This document shows positions 32,757-47,000 of a stretch of DNA of 64,000 nucleotides, in pieces. Position 1 is the first letter of the stretch. The number at the start of each line of letters is the position of its first letter. The stretch is from JABMQF01 sp964563755 (GTDB lineage: Archaea > Nanobdellota > Nanobdellia > Woesearchaeales > UBA11576), in NCBI GenBank assembly GCA_964563755.1, contig CAZLYC010000003.1:1-64000 (forward strand), given 5' to 3'. The notes beneath the pieces were generated by a model. That model was given only the letters and a program-made list of their open reading frames with translations, had not been told where the DNA came from and searched no databases. The position numbers were made by a program, and so were the translations under genes.

Positions 32757-35054
32757 TCATCCAATCACCAAAGTGATATTATACGCACCGTCAGGTGTCG
32801 TCCCGCCCTTTATGATATACAATTTATACACGCCTGCAGGGACAAAAAAGTCTCCGCCAAGGTAAATCTCCCGGTACCTAATCTCCTGCCTGAGAAGATA
32901 GTCGCTCGCTCCTTTCTTGTAACCAAACAAAGGATTAACCCTATCTAGGAAGCTGTTTGCTGCAAGCTGCGTAGCAAGCTCATTCACTATGAATGGCTTT
33001 GTCATGTATATCTTTATCGTGTTCAATGATGTGTCTGTCTGCACAGACGGAGCAGATACCGCGCCGTAAGTCTCAGTAGCTACTCCTACATAAACTCCGG
33101 ACTCGTCGATGTTGCAGATATAAACCTCAGAGCCTTCACAGCCAGCATAAGATACCCTCATCGTCTTGTTTGTCGCTGCCTGCAAGACAGGACTCACTGT
33201 GACGAATACATCCGCTGAATGTGTCACCACGCCTGAAGCATTCGCGACAGCATAAAGCCTATTCGTGCCGAGCTCAAGCAAAACATCATCGAAATCATAT
33301 TTCTTGTCAAAAATCTCTGAGACAGAAGTGAAATTGCCGCCATCCCAGTGCTCAGCAACAACATAGACATCAGCCTCTCCGCTGACAGTCACTCTAACTG
33401 TAGTATTATAAGCCAAGCCTGATGCAGTGAATAGCTCACCATCAACAGGAGAGTAAATCATGGATTCAACACCACCTGCAGCAATCGTAATCTTATAGTG
33501 CGAAGATTCTCCCCAGTTGCCCGCAACATCCTTCGCCTTGACATGGAAATAATAAACTGCGTCAGCAAGATGGTCATACTGAACAGACCATGAAGCGCCA
33601 GAATCCTTCCTCAAAACTTCTATTGCGTATTCCAACGTTGTCGTGTTCTCAAGGCACGGGCCTGTCTCAGCACATGCAAAATTCCTTGTCGAAGCATCGA
33701 CCTGCGCGCTGTTCGTCGTGCCTGCTATCGCAAGCAAGTTCCTGTTATTATCATCTGAAGCGCTGCCTGACACAACAACATAAACATCATTTGTTGCATC
33801 ATCTATAGTCTCATTTACAGTCAGATTGAAAAGATAGACCTTTGCAGAGGTCATCTGATAAGCATACCGTATGTCTTGTGTTATTGTCGCTATGCTTGAA
33901 ATCGCGCCAGACTCAAGGTTGAAACCAGCTATTGATGAGCCTTCACTCACCTTAGCAATGTAGACTTTGACACCCATCAGGTCGCTGTAATCAGAAAGTT
34001 GCTCTGCAAGAGCGACCTTGACAGTCAATACGTCATTTACTGTCATATTTTTATGAAGTTGGCTGAACACAGCGTAAGCGTCGCCTGTGCCATTTGATTT
34101 GATTGTCTGGTTGTAGCTGCTCTTTTTCATCTTCGCAAGCGTTTCCCAATAACGCTCTGCCAGAGTATTCGGAGGAGATGTTCCAGGATACTTATCGAGC
34201 AGATAAGAGTAACCATCTATACCTGATGCTACTCCTCCGCTTGTCGGGTCGATTGCTGTGAAATTAAACAAGACGGTTGTCAGGTCGTAAGGCATTGCCT
34301 GGTCTGGATGCGTCGTGCTTGTGACAAAAGGAGCGGCAGGCGAAGTAATGTCCACATTGACACCATCAGAGATATATGAAGAAGAGTTAAGATTTGACGG
34401 ATTATATGAGATGACCTCAAAAGAATAGTTCCTTCCTTCTACAAGCGTCAGGCCACCAACTGTTATGTAGGTGCTTAGTCCAGCATCAATCCATGCGCAT
34501 TCACCAGAATAGCAAGCACCATTATCCAGAACTCTGTATTTATAGTATAGAGTAGATATGTCCTCAGTAGCATTGAACCATCTTCCAGACAGCGTCGTGT
34601 TCGACATGCTCCAATCAACATCAGTTCCGCCTCTGCCATCATACACAATAGGACTGCTTGGAGGAGTAAAGTCCTGCATGAACTGATAGAGTATCGAATC
34701 ATTAAGTATGACTGAATGACCCAGAGTATCAATCACCTGAAAGTACACTGTCTTGTTGCCAAACGCTTCGCTAAGAAGCCATGGCTTAATCGTAGTGCAC
34801 TCTTCCCACGCAGATGAAGCAAGATTGGATTCTACATCATTTGCCCATCTGCAGCTGCTTATGCCGTCGGATGACGAGTAAGACAAATTTAGAAATACAT
34901 TTCTTGATGAGCTTATGTATGTACCATTGCTACCATAGATTACTATGCTGCCTAAAGGAGTGTCCGACAATGCGACTTGTGCCAGCAGAGCAATCAATAT
35001 TGTGCAGACCGACAGAAGCACAGACAAACATACCCTTCTTTTTTCATTCGTCAT
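32757..35054 (-). CDS. secreted surface protein, mostly the shared module
   Basis: After a signal peptide (LSVLLSVCTILIALLAQVAL), nearly the whole 765-residue protein is the module also found at the ends of the 909- and 6,626-residue proteins. Visible segments are GSIVIYGSNGTYISSSRNVF, SRWFNATEDISTLYYKYR-like text, HVKAKDVAGNWGESSHYK, and the terminal domain with FLDRVNPLFGYKK and PAGVYKLYIIKGG. It is probably the simplest member, and it may interact with the two larger ones through this domain. It lies 10 bases after the giant gene. Confidence 0.7.
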   Translation of the reverse strand: MTNEKRRVCLSVLLSVCTILIALLAQVALSDTPLGSIVIYGSNGTYISSSRNVFLNLSYSSSDGISSCRWANDVESNLASSAWEECTTIKPWLLSEAFGNKTVYFQVIDTLGHSVILNDSILYQFMQDFTPPSSPIVYDGRGGTDVDWSMSNTTLSGRWFNATEDISTLYYKYRVLDNGACYSGECAWIDAGLSTYITVGGLTLVEGRNYSFEVISYNPSNLNSSSYISDGVNVDITSPAAPFVTSTTHPDQAMPYDLTTVLFNFTAIDPTSGGVASGIDGYSYLLDKYPGTSPPNTLAERYWETLAKMKKSSYNQTIKSNGTGDAYAVFSQLHKNMTVNDVLTVKVALAEQLSDYSDLMGVKVYIAKVSEGSSIAGFNLESGAISSIATITQDIRYAYQMTSAKVYLFNLTVNETIDDATNDVYVVVSGSASDDNNRNLLAIAGTTNSAQVDASTRNFACAETGPCLENTTTLEYAIEVLRKDSGASWSVQYDHLADAVYYFHVKAKDVAGNWGESSHYKITIAAGGVESMIYSPVDGELFTASGLAYNTTVRVTVSGEADVYVVAEHWDGGNFTSVSEIFDKKYDFDDVLLELGTNRLYAVANASGVVTHSADVFVTVSPVLQAATNKTMRVSYAGCEGSEVYICNIDESGVYVGVATETYGAVSAPSVQTDTSLNTIKIYMTKPFIVNELATQLAANSFLDRVNPLFGYKKGASDYLLRQEIRYREIYLGGDFFVPAGVYKLYIIKGGTTPDGAYNITLVIG

Positions 35055-35064
35055 TTTTACACAC

Positions 35065-38000
35065 TCACCTTATGCTGACACTCATGTTGACTTTACCATC
35101 AGAAGTCACTCCTAAATTCTTTAAGACAAGGATGTAACTTCCCGGACTCACCCTTCTCTCGCCTTCAAAGTATATGTGCGCAGGCCTAAGCTCTGTCCTT
35201 ATGATATAATACGGAACTTCCTTCTTGTAGCCGAACATCGGGCTGACCCTGTCAAGGAACTCGTCGTCGGCAAGGTCTGATTCAACGCCTGAAACATCTG
35301 TTCCAGGTTTTATCGCAAATATCTTCAGCGTATGCCTGCTGGTATCCGAATCTATCGAACCACCGACAAAATAAGCAGTGTCATTCTCGCTAGCTATACC
35401 GACTGTAAGGTCTGTTTCTGAACGCAGACATATATGCTCGAGAGGGTTACAGGTCGCTCCAGTATACTTGACTTTCAATGTCCTGTTCGCCGCTATCGGC
35501 GTCACCGCACCATATACGACAAATATCTCTTCTGAATAAGTCACTGCGCCATTCACAGGATTTATCGCTCTTGCGTACAACCTATTCGCGCCGCGTTCAA
35601 GAGTCACACTAAATGTTCCTGAACCAGTCATCAGCTGTGATAATGATGTAGAATTGCTGCCGTCAGGGTGCAATGCCGTGACATCCACTGTAGCCTGCCT
35701 GCTGACCTGGACAGTGACATTTATGCTTGCTTCGGTGAACATCTGCCCTGATTCAGGAGAAAGTATGCTGACATCTATTCCTGCACGCTCAATCATGACT
35801 TTGTAATGCGACGTCTCGCCCCAGTTACCTGCAATATCCTTCGCCTTGACATGGAAATAGTATATGCCATCTGCGAAATTATCATACTGAACATCCCATA
35901 CAGCACCAGAGTCTTCACTCTTGACCTCGACCGCGTATTCGACGCTGTACGTGTTCTCTGTACATGAGCCCGCATCGCTGCAGACGAAACTCTTGGTGGA
36001 ATTATCCACATTCGTATTAGATAGAGCGATTGACAGGTTGTTCTTATTATTACCATCAGCAACAGAACCAGATATCACAACATATGTGTCTGACAGAGCA
36101 TCATCAACGCTGGTGTTGAGAGTAAGAGTGAATTCGTACATCGTCGCAAATTGCATGTTCTCAGAGTATCTTATGTCCCTAGTGATATTGCTGCTCTCTG
36201 TTATCGCGAAAGCATCATTGTTGAATGAACTTATCGGATTACCGTTAGGCACCCTCACAAGATAGACCTGAACATCCATCAAGTCGCCTGAATCAAAAAG
36301 CCTCTCAGCGAGGGTAGCCCTTACACGCACAACTTCTCCTGCAGTGAAGTTCTCATTAATCTGGCTGAATACTGCGTAAGTGTTTGGCGATGCAAAAGAA
36401 CTGTTCGCGCGCAGAACTTGTGAATTTCCATCATTTTTAGAATTCCTCAAGAGGAACCATTGCCTATCTTCCAAATCAGAATCAGGAGCAGTTCCAGGAT
36501 AAGAATCGATTGCGTATGAATATCCTTCAATGCCTGAAGCAGTTCCTCCGCTTATCGGGTCTGTCGCTGTGAAGTTGAACTTTATTGTTCCGTTCGCATA
36601 TACAACAGTCTCAACTGGATGTGTCGTGCTGTTTATTATCGGGTCAGATGGCTTTGTTATATCTATAATCGTACCATTCGACCATGCTATTGATGAGTTT
36701 AGACCTGAACTTATGTAAGCAAAGACATCAAAAGAGTAATTCCAACCTTCCTTGAGCGAGACCCCAGTTAACACGACAGAAGTGTCTGTGCCCGCATCTG
36801 TCCAGTTGCAGTCTCCACCATAGCATGAGCCGTTTTCCATCAGCCTGTACATGTAATATATTATGTTAGATATGTCCTCTGTTGAATTCCACCAGTGCGC
36901 GCTTATCGTATTGTTGTAATTCCACCAATCAACATCGTAGCTGTAATTTCCATCAAACACCACCGGCGCTGTCGGAGCAGTGAAATCCTGCATGAAACGA
37001 TAGTTAATAGAATCATTGAAAGTCGATGTTTTTCCTACAATATTTCTTACCTGATAATAGACAGTCTTGATTCCTTGTCCCTCACTAAGCAGCCAACTCT
37101 TGACAGTGGTGCAGTCTTCCCATAAAGCGGACAACAGGTTTGACTGCGCGTCATTGGCATACCTGCACTTGTCGACACCAGTCTCATCGCTGAAACTAAG
37201 ATTCAGGAATACATTCATCGAAGAGGTGAATTCAGTCCCGTTCTGTCCGTATATCACTATTGAACCTGCAGGAGGCAAGTCACATGCATCTCCTACCCCG
37301 TTCGCATCAAAGTCATACTGTTCAGGATTAGACCTTCTAGGACAGTTATCGCAACTTAATGGCACAACATAAATACTCGAAAACAAACCTTCAACAGCAC
37401 CATCCTGATCAAAATCAGCCTTTGCGCATGTCCAGCCAGAACCAGAACTTGAGAGACTGTCACACACATAGAATGTCTTCTCGTTAGATTTTGCAGAGTC
37501 TACATCCTCATCAGTCACGTTGACGTAGACCTTGTACATGTTGTCCCCGACAGGAGCGGAGATTATGCCCTCACAAGTTATCGTATTTCCAGAAGCAGAC
37601 TCTGATAATGAATAATATTCAACTACAGCACCTGCAGAATCCAACACAGTTACATTACAGGTCGATGAAGCAAAGTTGCCGTTGGTCGCTGTTATGAAAC
37701 TTACATTCAGATACATCTGCTCTGACGACTTGAAGAACGGCTTGGTCTTGTTGATTGTCAATACTGATGACATGACAGGCTTGACATTTATATTGAATGA
37801 AGAAGCAGAATATGCTGTTCCAATATTATCAGAACCATCTACTGCATAAACCTGCAAAGTAACTCCTACGGCATCAGATGTCGTCGAGTATTTATACCTG
37901 CATAATCCATCATTCTGAGCATAATATCCTGCGCCACCTATATTGAAGTAGCAGGAGTATATATCTGACTTATACAAACCAAGTCCTGGGTCGCTTGCAT

Positions 38001-41000
38001 TCGCCACAAGTCCTACATATTCCCCATACAATATGTTTGAAGTCAAAACTCCTGAAGGTTCTACACGCACAGCATCGACCACTGGCTGAGTATTCTCGTG
38101 CAGAGTAGAATAGAAGTACTCATTACCCTCATCAGCACTACTCTGACCAGCATACTTACCGCTGGCCAACACATTGAAACTGTCCTGAGCCTTGGGTTGG
38201 TCAGAAGTATTGCACTCAAGAGTGAAATTGAAATTACTAAAAGCACCTATCAATATTTCGGTAACGTAGCCGAACCCTCCTGAATCAACCTTCGTGAAAC
38301 TGGACGCGTTAGGCCCAGTCAAGACGCATGACGTGAAATTGTATATGTACGGATCAGACGAACCACCAATATTCACAAACAAATCATCATATGAAGAAGA
38401 TCCAGTGAAAGTCATAGTATGGTTCTTGTTAACAAAAAGATGAGCAAGCTGGTACCCTCTTATCGTCGTTGTAACACCAACAGAAGAACCAGGAGGATTA
38501 CTATCATAAGACGGAACAGTGAAATGCGAACCTGCCTGAACAAGATATATGCCGCATGCTGAGTTAGCATAACAATTGGTGTCAAAGCAATCGACATAGC
38601 CATCAGCATCATTATCCAAATCATCATTGCAAGTAAACTCTGATGCCTGACAAATCTCACCTCTCGGCCCAGACATGCCGACGCAACCAGCATCCTTGCA
38701 GTCTACAAAGGTATCTGCATCATTATCGAACCCATCAGAACAAGCAGCATTCGTGTTCTCAACACCGCAGCGCTGGCTACCAGTAGTGTTGCCTAGCTCA
38801 CCAGAACAATCCAAATCCGCACAATTTGACAAAGAATCGTAATCATTATTCAAGTTGTCCGCACAAGAATCATATGTTATGTTCTCCACAGACGGACAAG
38901 GACCGCAATTACCAAACTTAGCATTACAATCACCATCAGAACAATCCTGACCCCCCGGCCAACCAAGCCACAAGTCACCATCATTATCAAATGCGTCATT
39001 GCATGCCTGAACACCTATAGTGATGTTGAATTCCTGGCCATAACATGAAAGCGTGGAGTTCGAAGGATTACTCACATTATTACAATCAGAATCACCGCAA
39101 TCGATGTTCTGCGCAGGCAACGTGTACTTACCGAACGGATTGTCAATATCATTATCAAATCCGTCGAAGCACCTTGAAGCATCAGGGCTGTAACTCGGAG
39201 TACCTAAATCTGTCCCAGAATACTCATTGACAGAACAAGTATAATTATTCGTACCATTATTATAAACTCCTAAACCATACTGCACAAGCCTACAATCATA
39301 ATCCTGACAATCAACACCGCTCGATGCGTTGGTATCCCTCGTATTATTACCATCATCATAATCATTATCCAACGAATCCATGCACCAGCTTGCAGCATTA
39401 TTTTCTCTCGAAGGACACGGGAAGTTTGTCGTGTCTGAACTCAAGCCACCTTTCGCCCAACAATCAGTGTCATAACAATCAGTGTAAGCTGTCGGAGAAT
39501 AAGCACCAGCACCATTAACGAGTGCACCTACACCATCATCCGCATCATTATTGAAACCATCCCTACAACTCAAAGGATAACCCGCATACTCATTCTTGAA
39601 ATAGCACTTATTTGTAGGCACTGACTGATCTCCCTGCGTATTATTGCAGCCGAAATCCCTACAATCCATACCCGTATTATAATCAAGATCATATACTGAC
39701 GGCATATCATCATTATCAAAATCATTATCAAACCTATCATAACAGTTGGTCTCGCCAGAATACTGGCACAAAGCACCAGCACCATTGCCCGCAAGACCAT
39801 CGCAGTCAACATCGTGGCAGTCCTGGTTGTAATCCAAATCATTATCAACACTATCCGCACAAGGCGCTGCAAGGTCAAAAGTAGCACTGGTGAAACTCTC
39901 ATCATCATTTGTCGGGGCACTCGCATCGAAATAGAGCGGAGCAGCAGACGTGATTACACTGTCAGCACCATAATGAGAAGCATACAACTCAAAATACAAC
40001 ACACCAGACGTATCCACACTGCTGTTGAACACAGCCCACATCACACCATCAACATCACCAACATAACCATCAGCATCACTAACAACATAATTCAACTTAC
40101 CACTAACAGGATTAATACCATAATACGGAATAACGTAAGAGTTGGTGCTCACTCTCGACAAAGTATCATTATATGTGCCATTACTTGATATCGTATAAGG
40201 CAACTTATTAGCAGAGTAGATTATAGTATTAGCAGAACTGACAGAACCATCATCCCACCTCAACTTAAATCTGTCACCAGGCCTATTATGCAACGTATAA
40301 TAATAAGTCAAACTATTACCTCCAATGGTCGCAGTGCCTGAACAAATATTACCATCACAATTTCCCGGAGGCGACACAGTATACGCAGCACTAACCTCCT
40401 GAGAGCTTGCGGTGAAGACGACGACAGAACTTATTATGAAACAGATGAACAAGAACGCAGGCAACGCTGCTGAAGCATACCTCAAAACGCCAGCACTATT
40501 CTGAATGACCGTCATAGATGCTAGAGCCATAATCACCGAAGCCAAAAGCCAGAAGAACGGCACAAACTTAGGAACATCAGGATTCAACGGATTCAAATAA
40601 GGCAACACACCCAACTGCGGATGCACCTGATCATAACTCCTACCATCCTCAGGAGAGCCGCAAGAATAGAACAATCCCTTACAGAAAGAATCAGTACCCT
40701 TACCAGTATTGCTCGAATTACAATCCCACTTCTGACTACCATCATTATCAAAACCATCAAAACAACCACCCTCAATAACATTACCAAGAGACAAGGCTAT
40801 CGCATAAGCCCTATCACCAGCAAAATCACACTGCCTAGAATTATTAAACCACACATACTTAGTACCAAGCCAGCAGAGCGCTGCTGAAGTCACGTCACCA
40901 CCAGCAACAAAACCAGACCATGTGTTGTTGTGAACAAATATCATCTTATCAAGAGGACTGCCGTACGCAGAAGTTGTCGAATAAGAAAGTCCATCAATAT

Positions 41001-44000
41001 TATACAAAGAGCAGTTAACTGTCTCCCACGGGACATGACCAACCGCAGTCTTCTTTATAGCATTCGCATCTCCAGTCTGTAGTGTGTATGTTAAAGATTC
41101 ATTACAACCGAGACAACCTGAAACAGTCTTATTCAATGTCTTAAAAGAACCATTCTTCAAATCAACAACACACTGAATGACATCTCCGATTCCTGCGATG
41201 AGATCAACAAAAGTGTAATTCAGCGTGAACTGCCTATGAGAAGAAACAAGAGTTGCGTTGTAAGGCTCATACACTCCCTCAGGATAGACGATGCCTCCCC
41301 AACGACCACTGCCAGTAGTATACGGTCCCCAGTCAGTAACGTTGCCCGCAACCTTTCCTCCATTAGTCGCATTGTACGGGTACTGGCTTCCATAATCACC
41401 CCAATTATCGTCGTACACTACGTCGTAGATCTCCAGCCCATAAACATCATCCCAGAAGTTTCCTTGCGCATAACCTCCGACAGTTATGTTAAATGAGTTA
41501 TTCTCTCTTTCTGAAGAAGCATGCACTACAGAAGAGTCGATGAAACTATTGTGGTAAATCAGGTTACCTGAAGAAGAACCAAAACGGGTTATGTTTATTC
41601 CAACAGTGTTGTTTATGAATGTGCTGTTCCTTATAGTATTGTTGTGATCATAACCATCAAAGTACATACCCGTGCCGTTTACATTACTTATTGTGATATT
41701 CTCAAAAGTCACGTTTTGAGTTTGATAAAGATATATCCCGCTTCCAGATATGCCATCAATAATTGCATCCTCTATACGTAAAGGATAAGAAGAGGGCGCT
41801 CTGTCAATCATAATACCTCCATTATACACATCATCATCCTGGAGGAAGCCAGCATTAGTTATGTTAAGATTTCTTATTGTACCATTCATATAATATAACT
41901 CAAGCGCATAATATCCTATATCAGCCAAGACAAGATTATCGAAATTGATACCTGATTCAGCAATAATCCCGTACGATGAATCTAATACTGTCAGGTTGTA
42001 AACATCCAAATCGCAATAATCGAAATAAACAGGATAATCATCCCAATACGACAGGTTGAGGAATGTCAAGTTACGCAAAGTCGCATTATATGTATAATAA
42101 AATGAAGAATATGAAGAATTGTAGAGCAGCACATTCTCCAAAAGGAAATCGTCAACATCACGTATATACAGACCTTCATGCGCATTATACATGTATATGT
42201 TCCTGAAAGTCACATTATCGCTGTTTGTCTGTCCGTCACCATACATCCAGAACTCCATCGTTCCATTGCACTTTATGTTCTCCCAAAGCGCATTAGACAA
42301 ATTCGCAGGCATCTCATCCCAAACACAGTACCAACCTCCCTCGACAGAAACATTCTTTACAGTATAATTACCTGCGTAAGGCACATTCCAGTTATTTATC
42401 CATATACCATATGCGCCACCGCCTAACTGACTTATATTCACATCATAAATATCAAAGTTAGACGCGCTCTCAAGGTATATTGAATTTCCAGACATGTTGT
42501 TTGCTACAATGTGCCTGATGACCTTACGCGTGTCATTAGTTTTCTCGGCATAGATTCCCTCATCACAGTCATCCATAGTCACATTATCAATGACAAAACT
42601 GAATATGCTCGTATATGGGTATGAGTTATTCAGATAGAAAGCGTAGTCATAAGCGACCATAGTACATCCAGTTATTGAGAAATTCAGAGCAGAACTGTTC
42701 CTTACAAAACCATACCTGGAATAGTCACCGACCATCACAGTTCCGTTGCAGACAATCTCTACATTATTCGCTCCAATCATTAATGCACCGTCATTATTCA
42801 GATCAGTCACATTATAAGTACCACTGCAGAAAGTCACGTCCTGAGTTATTTTCAGGTTATCTCTAGGCGCAATTATACTTGCATCAGAATCATCACAGTC
42901 AAAATTCCCGCACGCAGGGTCACTGCTTGAATTATAAGAACCATCACCATCATAATCGTAGCATCTTTTGACAGTATACGGACCGAAATCCTGCAGATAA
43001 TACGATGCGTTGGCTCCTTTATATCTCGTATATGGATATTGATCTCCGAAATCACCCCAACCGTCAAGATTAGCGTCTGCTATAGCAAGATTGACAACAT
43101 CATCCCAATAATTACCTTGAGCTACACTACCTACAGTCGTATTGAAAGAGGAGTAATAATTTGAATTGTATGGCGCTGCTGCGTGAGTCACAAGAGAGTG
43201 CGTGAAGTTATTATAATAGACTGAATTGTAATCTGTCCCCCTGTCCAGATAGATACCATAACTATTGTTGATTATAGTGTTATTCCTGAATGTTGAGTAA
43301 GTGACTCCGCCAGGCACATCAATGCCTCTGCTGTTGTTAGACGCCGTGTTGTTAATAAATAATGAACCTGAAACAGAATTATTACCTAATCCCTTAACCT
43401 TGATAACCAACATTGTGGAAGAGTATTGGCCTACAGCTATCGCATCTCCTGCATTGTCCACAATCACACTGTAAGCATAAGCATTAGAACTGAAGTTGAA
43501 CGATCTATTCAAAAGAAGATTTCCTGAAGACGAGTACTTGACAACTGCTAAACTATAATATGAACCGGTGTACACATTACCTACAACAAAGATGTCTCCT
43601 GACCTGTCAACAGCAACATCATAAGCTGCATCGCTGCTGCCGTAATTTATGCTCCTGTTCCATAACTGGTTACCTGAAGAGTCTAACTTCATTACACTGA
43701 AGTCATAGGTTGTATTGTATCCCTGACCCGCAAAATAAACATTATCAGAAGAATCAACTGCGACGCTCATTCCAGAGTAGCTGACCGTGTTGCTCCACGG
43801 CAAGTTCCTCTTCCAAAGGACACTCCCTGAAGAATTTATTTTAATCAAAGCCCAATCGTCTGAGTTATTACGGAAAACACCGCCAACGAATAGGTTATTC
43901 TGAGAATCCACTTCTACACTGTAAGCGAAATCGTTCTGAGTTGCATGCCACGGCACAGTCACATTCCAGAGATAGTTACCATCCGTATCAAACTTCGCGA

Positions 44001-47000
44001 TTGCCCAATCATAAGTTGAACTGCCAGTGCTGTTAGGCCAGACACCAACAACAATAATATCATCATCATGATCGAAAGCGACGTCATACACCAGATCGTT
44101 TGCTGTAGCATTCCAGATAAAGCTCCTGTTCCACATCTGAGTTCCGTTAGCGTAATACTTCGCCAAAGCCCAGTTCCAATTGCCCAGTATACTGGAGTAT
44201 GCCACTACAAGATTTCCTGAACTATCAATATCTATACCTCCATCGATTGACGATCCCGTCGTGGAAGGTATAGATCTCCTCCACACTTCCGCAAAAGATG
44301 GCGTGTATTTCAAGACATTTGAGCCGCTCAGAACGTAAATGTTGCCTGATGAATCTGCATCGATATCGTTTCCACTGGATAGACCGCTGAAAGTCTTATT
44401 CCACGACCCCTCTGCAACAAGACCAGAACTGTAGTTCCTCACATTGCAGCCGGAAACAGTGACATTCGAATACGAGTCCACAATACCCCTTCCAGTACCG
44501 TTGCCGACAATCACTGTTCCATCGCACGTCAAAGAAATACCTTGTGCACCTGAACTGACAAGACCATCGAAACTGGAATCGTTCAGATAGTACGTTCCAG
44601 GGCATAGCGTGCTGTTCGAATAGAATCTAGCATCGTCATAAGGCGCAAAAAGGGTTGCATTGTTATCATCGCAATCATAATAAACCTGACCACATGCAGC
44701 AGGACTGCTGCTATTGAACGAACCGTCCCCATCAACATCATAACATGCAAAAGTAGTGTATGGACCATAATCAACAACGTTGCTTGAGACTTTCGCGCCG
44801 TTATAAGAAGCATACGGATACTGGCTTCCGCGATTAGCCCAGCCGTCACCATCAGTATCATATATGTTCAGACCTGCAACATCATCCCAGAAGTTACCCT
44901 GCGCTTTGCCGCCAACTGTAGTGTTGAATTGGTTTCCAGAAACTGCGGCGTAGGCATGTGCAGTCAGCGAATCTGTAAAATTGTTATAATACACCAAGTT
45001 ATTGATAGATGGCGTGTTGAGGTAAACACCATAACCGTTATTGAACATAGTATTATTGCTTATTGTACTCATACTGACATTGTTTGCAAACTCTATGCCT
45101 TTAGACGAATTCATCAATCTGTTATTTGTTATATTCAACCCTGAAATGCCAGAACTGCCATCAGCAGTCATAGCAAGCAGAGCCCAATCATATTGTGAAG
45201 AAACAGAATAATACCCTACAGAGTAAAGATTACCTGAGGGGTCTGCAACAATGTCGTTCAGGAATTCGAAAGCTGTGGTGAACCTTGCAGTTTTATTCCA
45301 TAACTGACTTCCGGAATTATCATATTTAGCCCAAGCCCAATCATAATATGTCTGGCTCAGAGTATCAGAAATGTAAACATTACCATAAGAATCAACTGCG
45401 ACATTCTCCCTGTACGTCGTAACATAATCATTCCAGTTCAAAGTCCTGTTCCAGACTTGATTACCTGAGGAATCATACTTTATCAGCACACGATCGTCCC
45501 TGCCTCCTGCAGCTGTAACAAAACCCCCGAAGAAAGCATTTCCAGAAGAATCAGTGTCAACTGCAGTGGCCATATCCCAACTAGTCGGATTCAAGTTCAG
45601 GGTTCTGTTCCACAGCTGATTGCCTGAAGAATCATACTTCATCATGGCCCAATCATAAGAAACGTTAGAGAAAGTTCCTGCTATAAACACATTATTTGAA
45701 TTATCGACTGCGATGTCATAAAGCTGGCTATACGTGCTGAACCGGGCAGTCCTGTTCCAGACCTGATTACCGCTGCTATCAAACTTGACAAGACCGAAAT
45801 AATAGTTATTACTGCTAACTGGAGCAGCATATCCTCCGACATAAACATTTCCTGATGAATCGACGTCTACAGCGATTGCCTTTTCAGTATTTGCAAGATT
45901 CCATGAAACGGTCTGATTCCACTGATAGTTTCCAGCAGAGTCGTATTTAACAATACCCCAATGATAACTGAACGCAGCAAAAGCCTGATGACCAACGATA
46001 TATACATTACCTGAGGAATCGACAACAACATCATTTGCAGAATCATTTCCTGTTGAATTCCAAACAAAAGTCCTGTTCCACAACTGCGCACCAGCAGGAC
46101 TGTATTTCATGATTGCCCAATCAGTCTGCTTAACCTGCGTGCCATTAGTCCAACTTCCAACGACATAAACATTACCTGCAGAGTCCAAAGCCACACCATA
46201 AGCGATGTCGTCGCCGGTGGAATTCCAAGATTGGGTCAGATTCCATGCACCAAACAGATATGCGTACACTGCAGAGCTATAATTACTGAATGTGCATCCA
46301 CTCAAAGTGACATTACTATATCTAGAAGAAAATCCGTAACCAGAATTATTTCCCACCATCACCGTGTTGTCACAAGATAAAGCAACATCATGGTTTGCGA
46401 CCAGAACCAAACCGTCGCTGTTGGAATCATTCAACATGTAAGTTCCACTGCAAAGAGTCGCATTCGATGTCAGAACTAGATTGTCTTTTGGTGGTATGAC
46501 GCTAGCATTGTTATCATCGCAGTCGGCGTAACCTCCGCAGAAAACGCTTGAATAAACACCATCACCATCAATATCGTAACAACCTTTAGTTGTTGCAGGA
46601 CCAAAATCAGCGACATATCCTGAAACGTTTGCGCCGTTCGTTGCATTGTAAGGGTACTGTGTACCTGAATCCGCCCATCCATCTGCGCCAGCCATATCCC
46701 ATATGTCTAGACTCAACACATCATCCCAGTAGTTTCCTTGAGCAACTCCACCGACAGTAGTATTGAACTGATTAGTACCATTTGAAGAATATGCATGCGC
46801 CAATCTTGAAGAGCTGAAATTATTATAATAAATCCTGTTGGTTCTTGATATAGAATCTGCATAAACACCATAATAATTATCAAACAAAGTACTGTTTCTC
46901 AAGACAGAGCCACTCGACCAATTAGCAAACTCAACACCAACAGTAGAGTTGACAAAACGGTCATTAACAAAAGAAACGCCTGAAACAAAAGCCAAATCCT

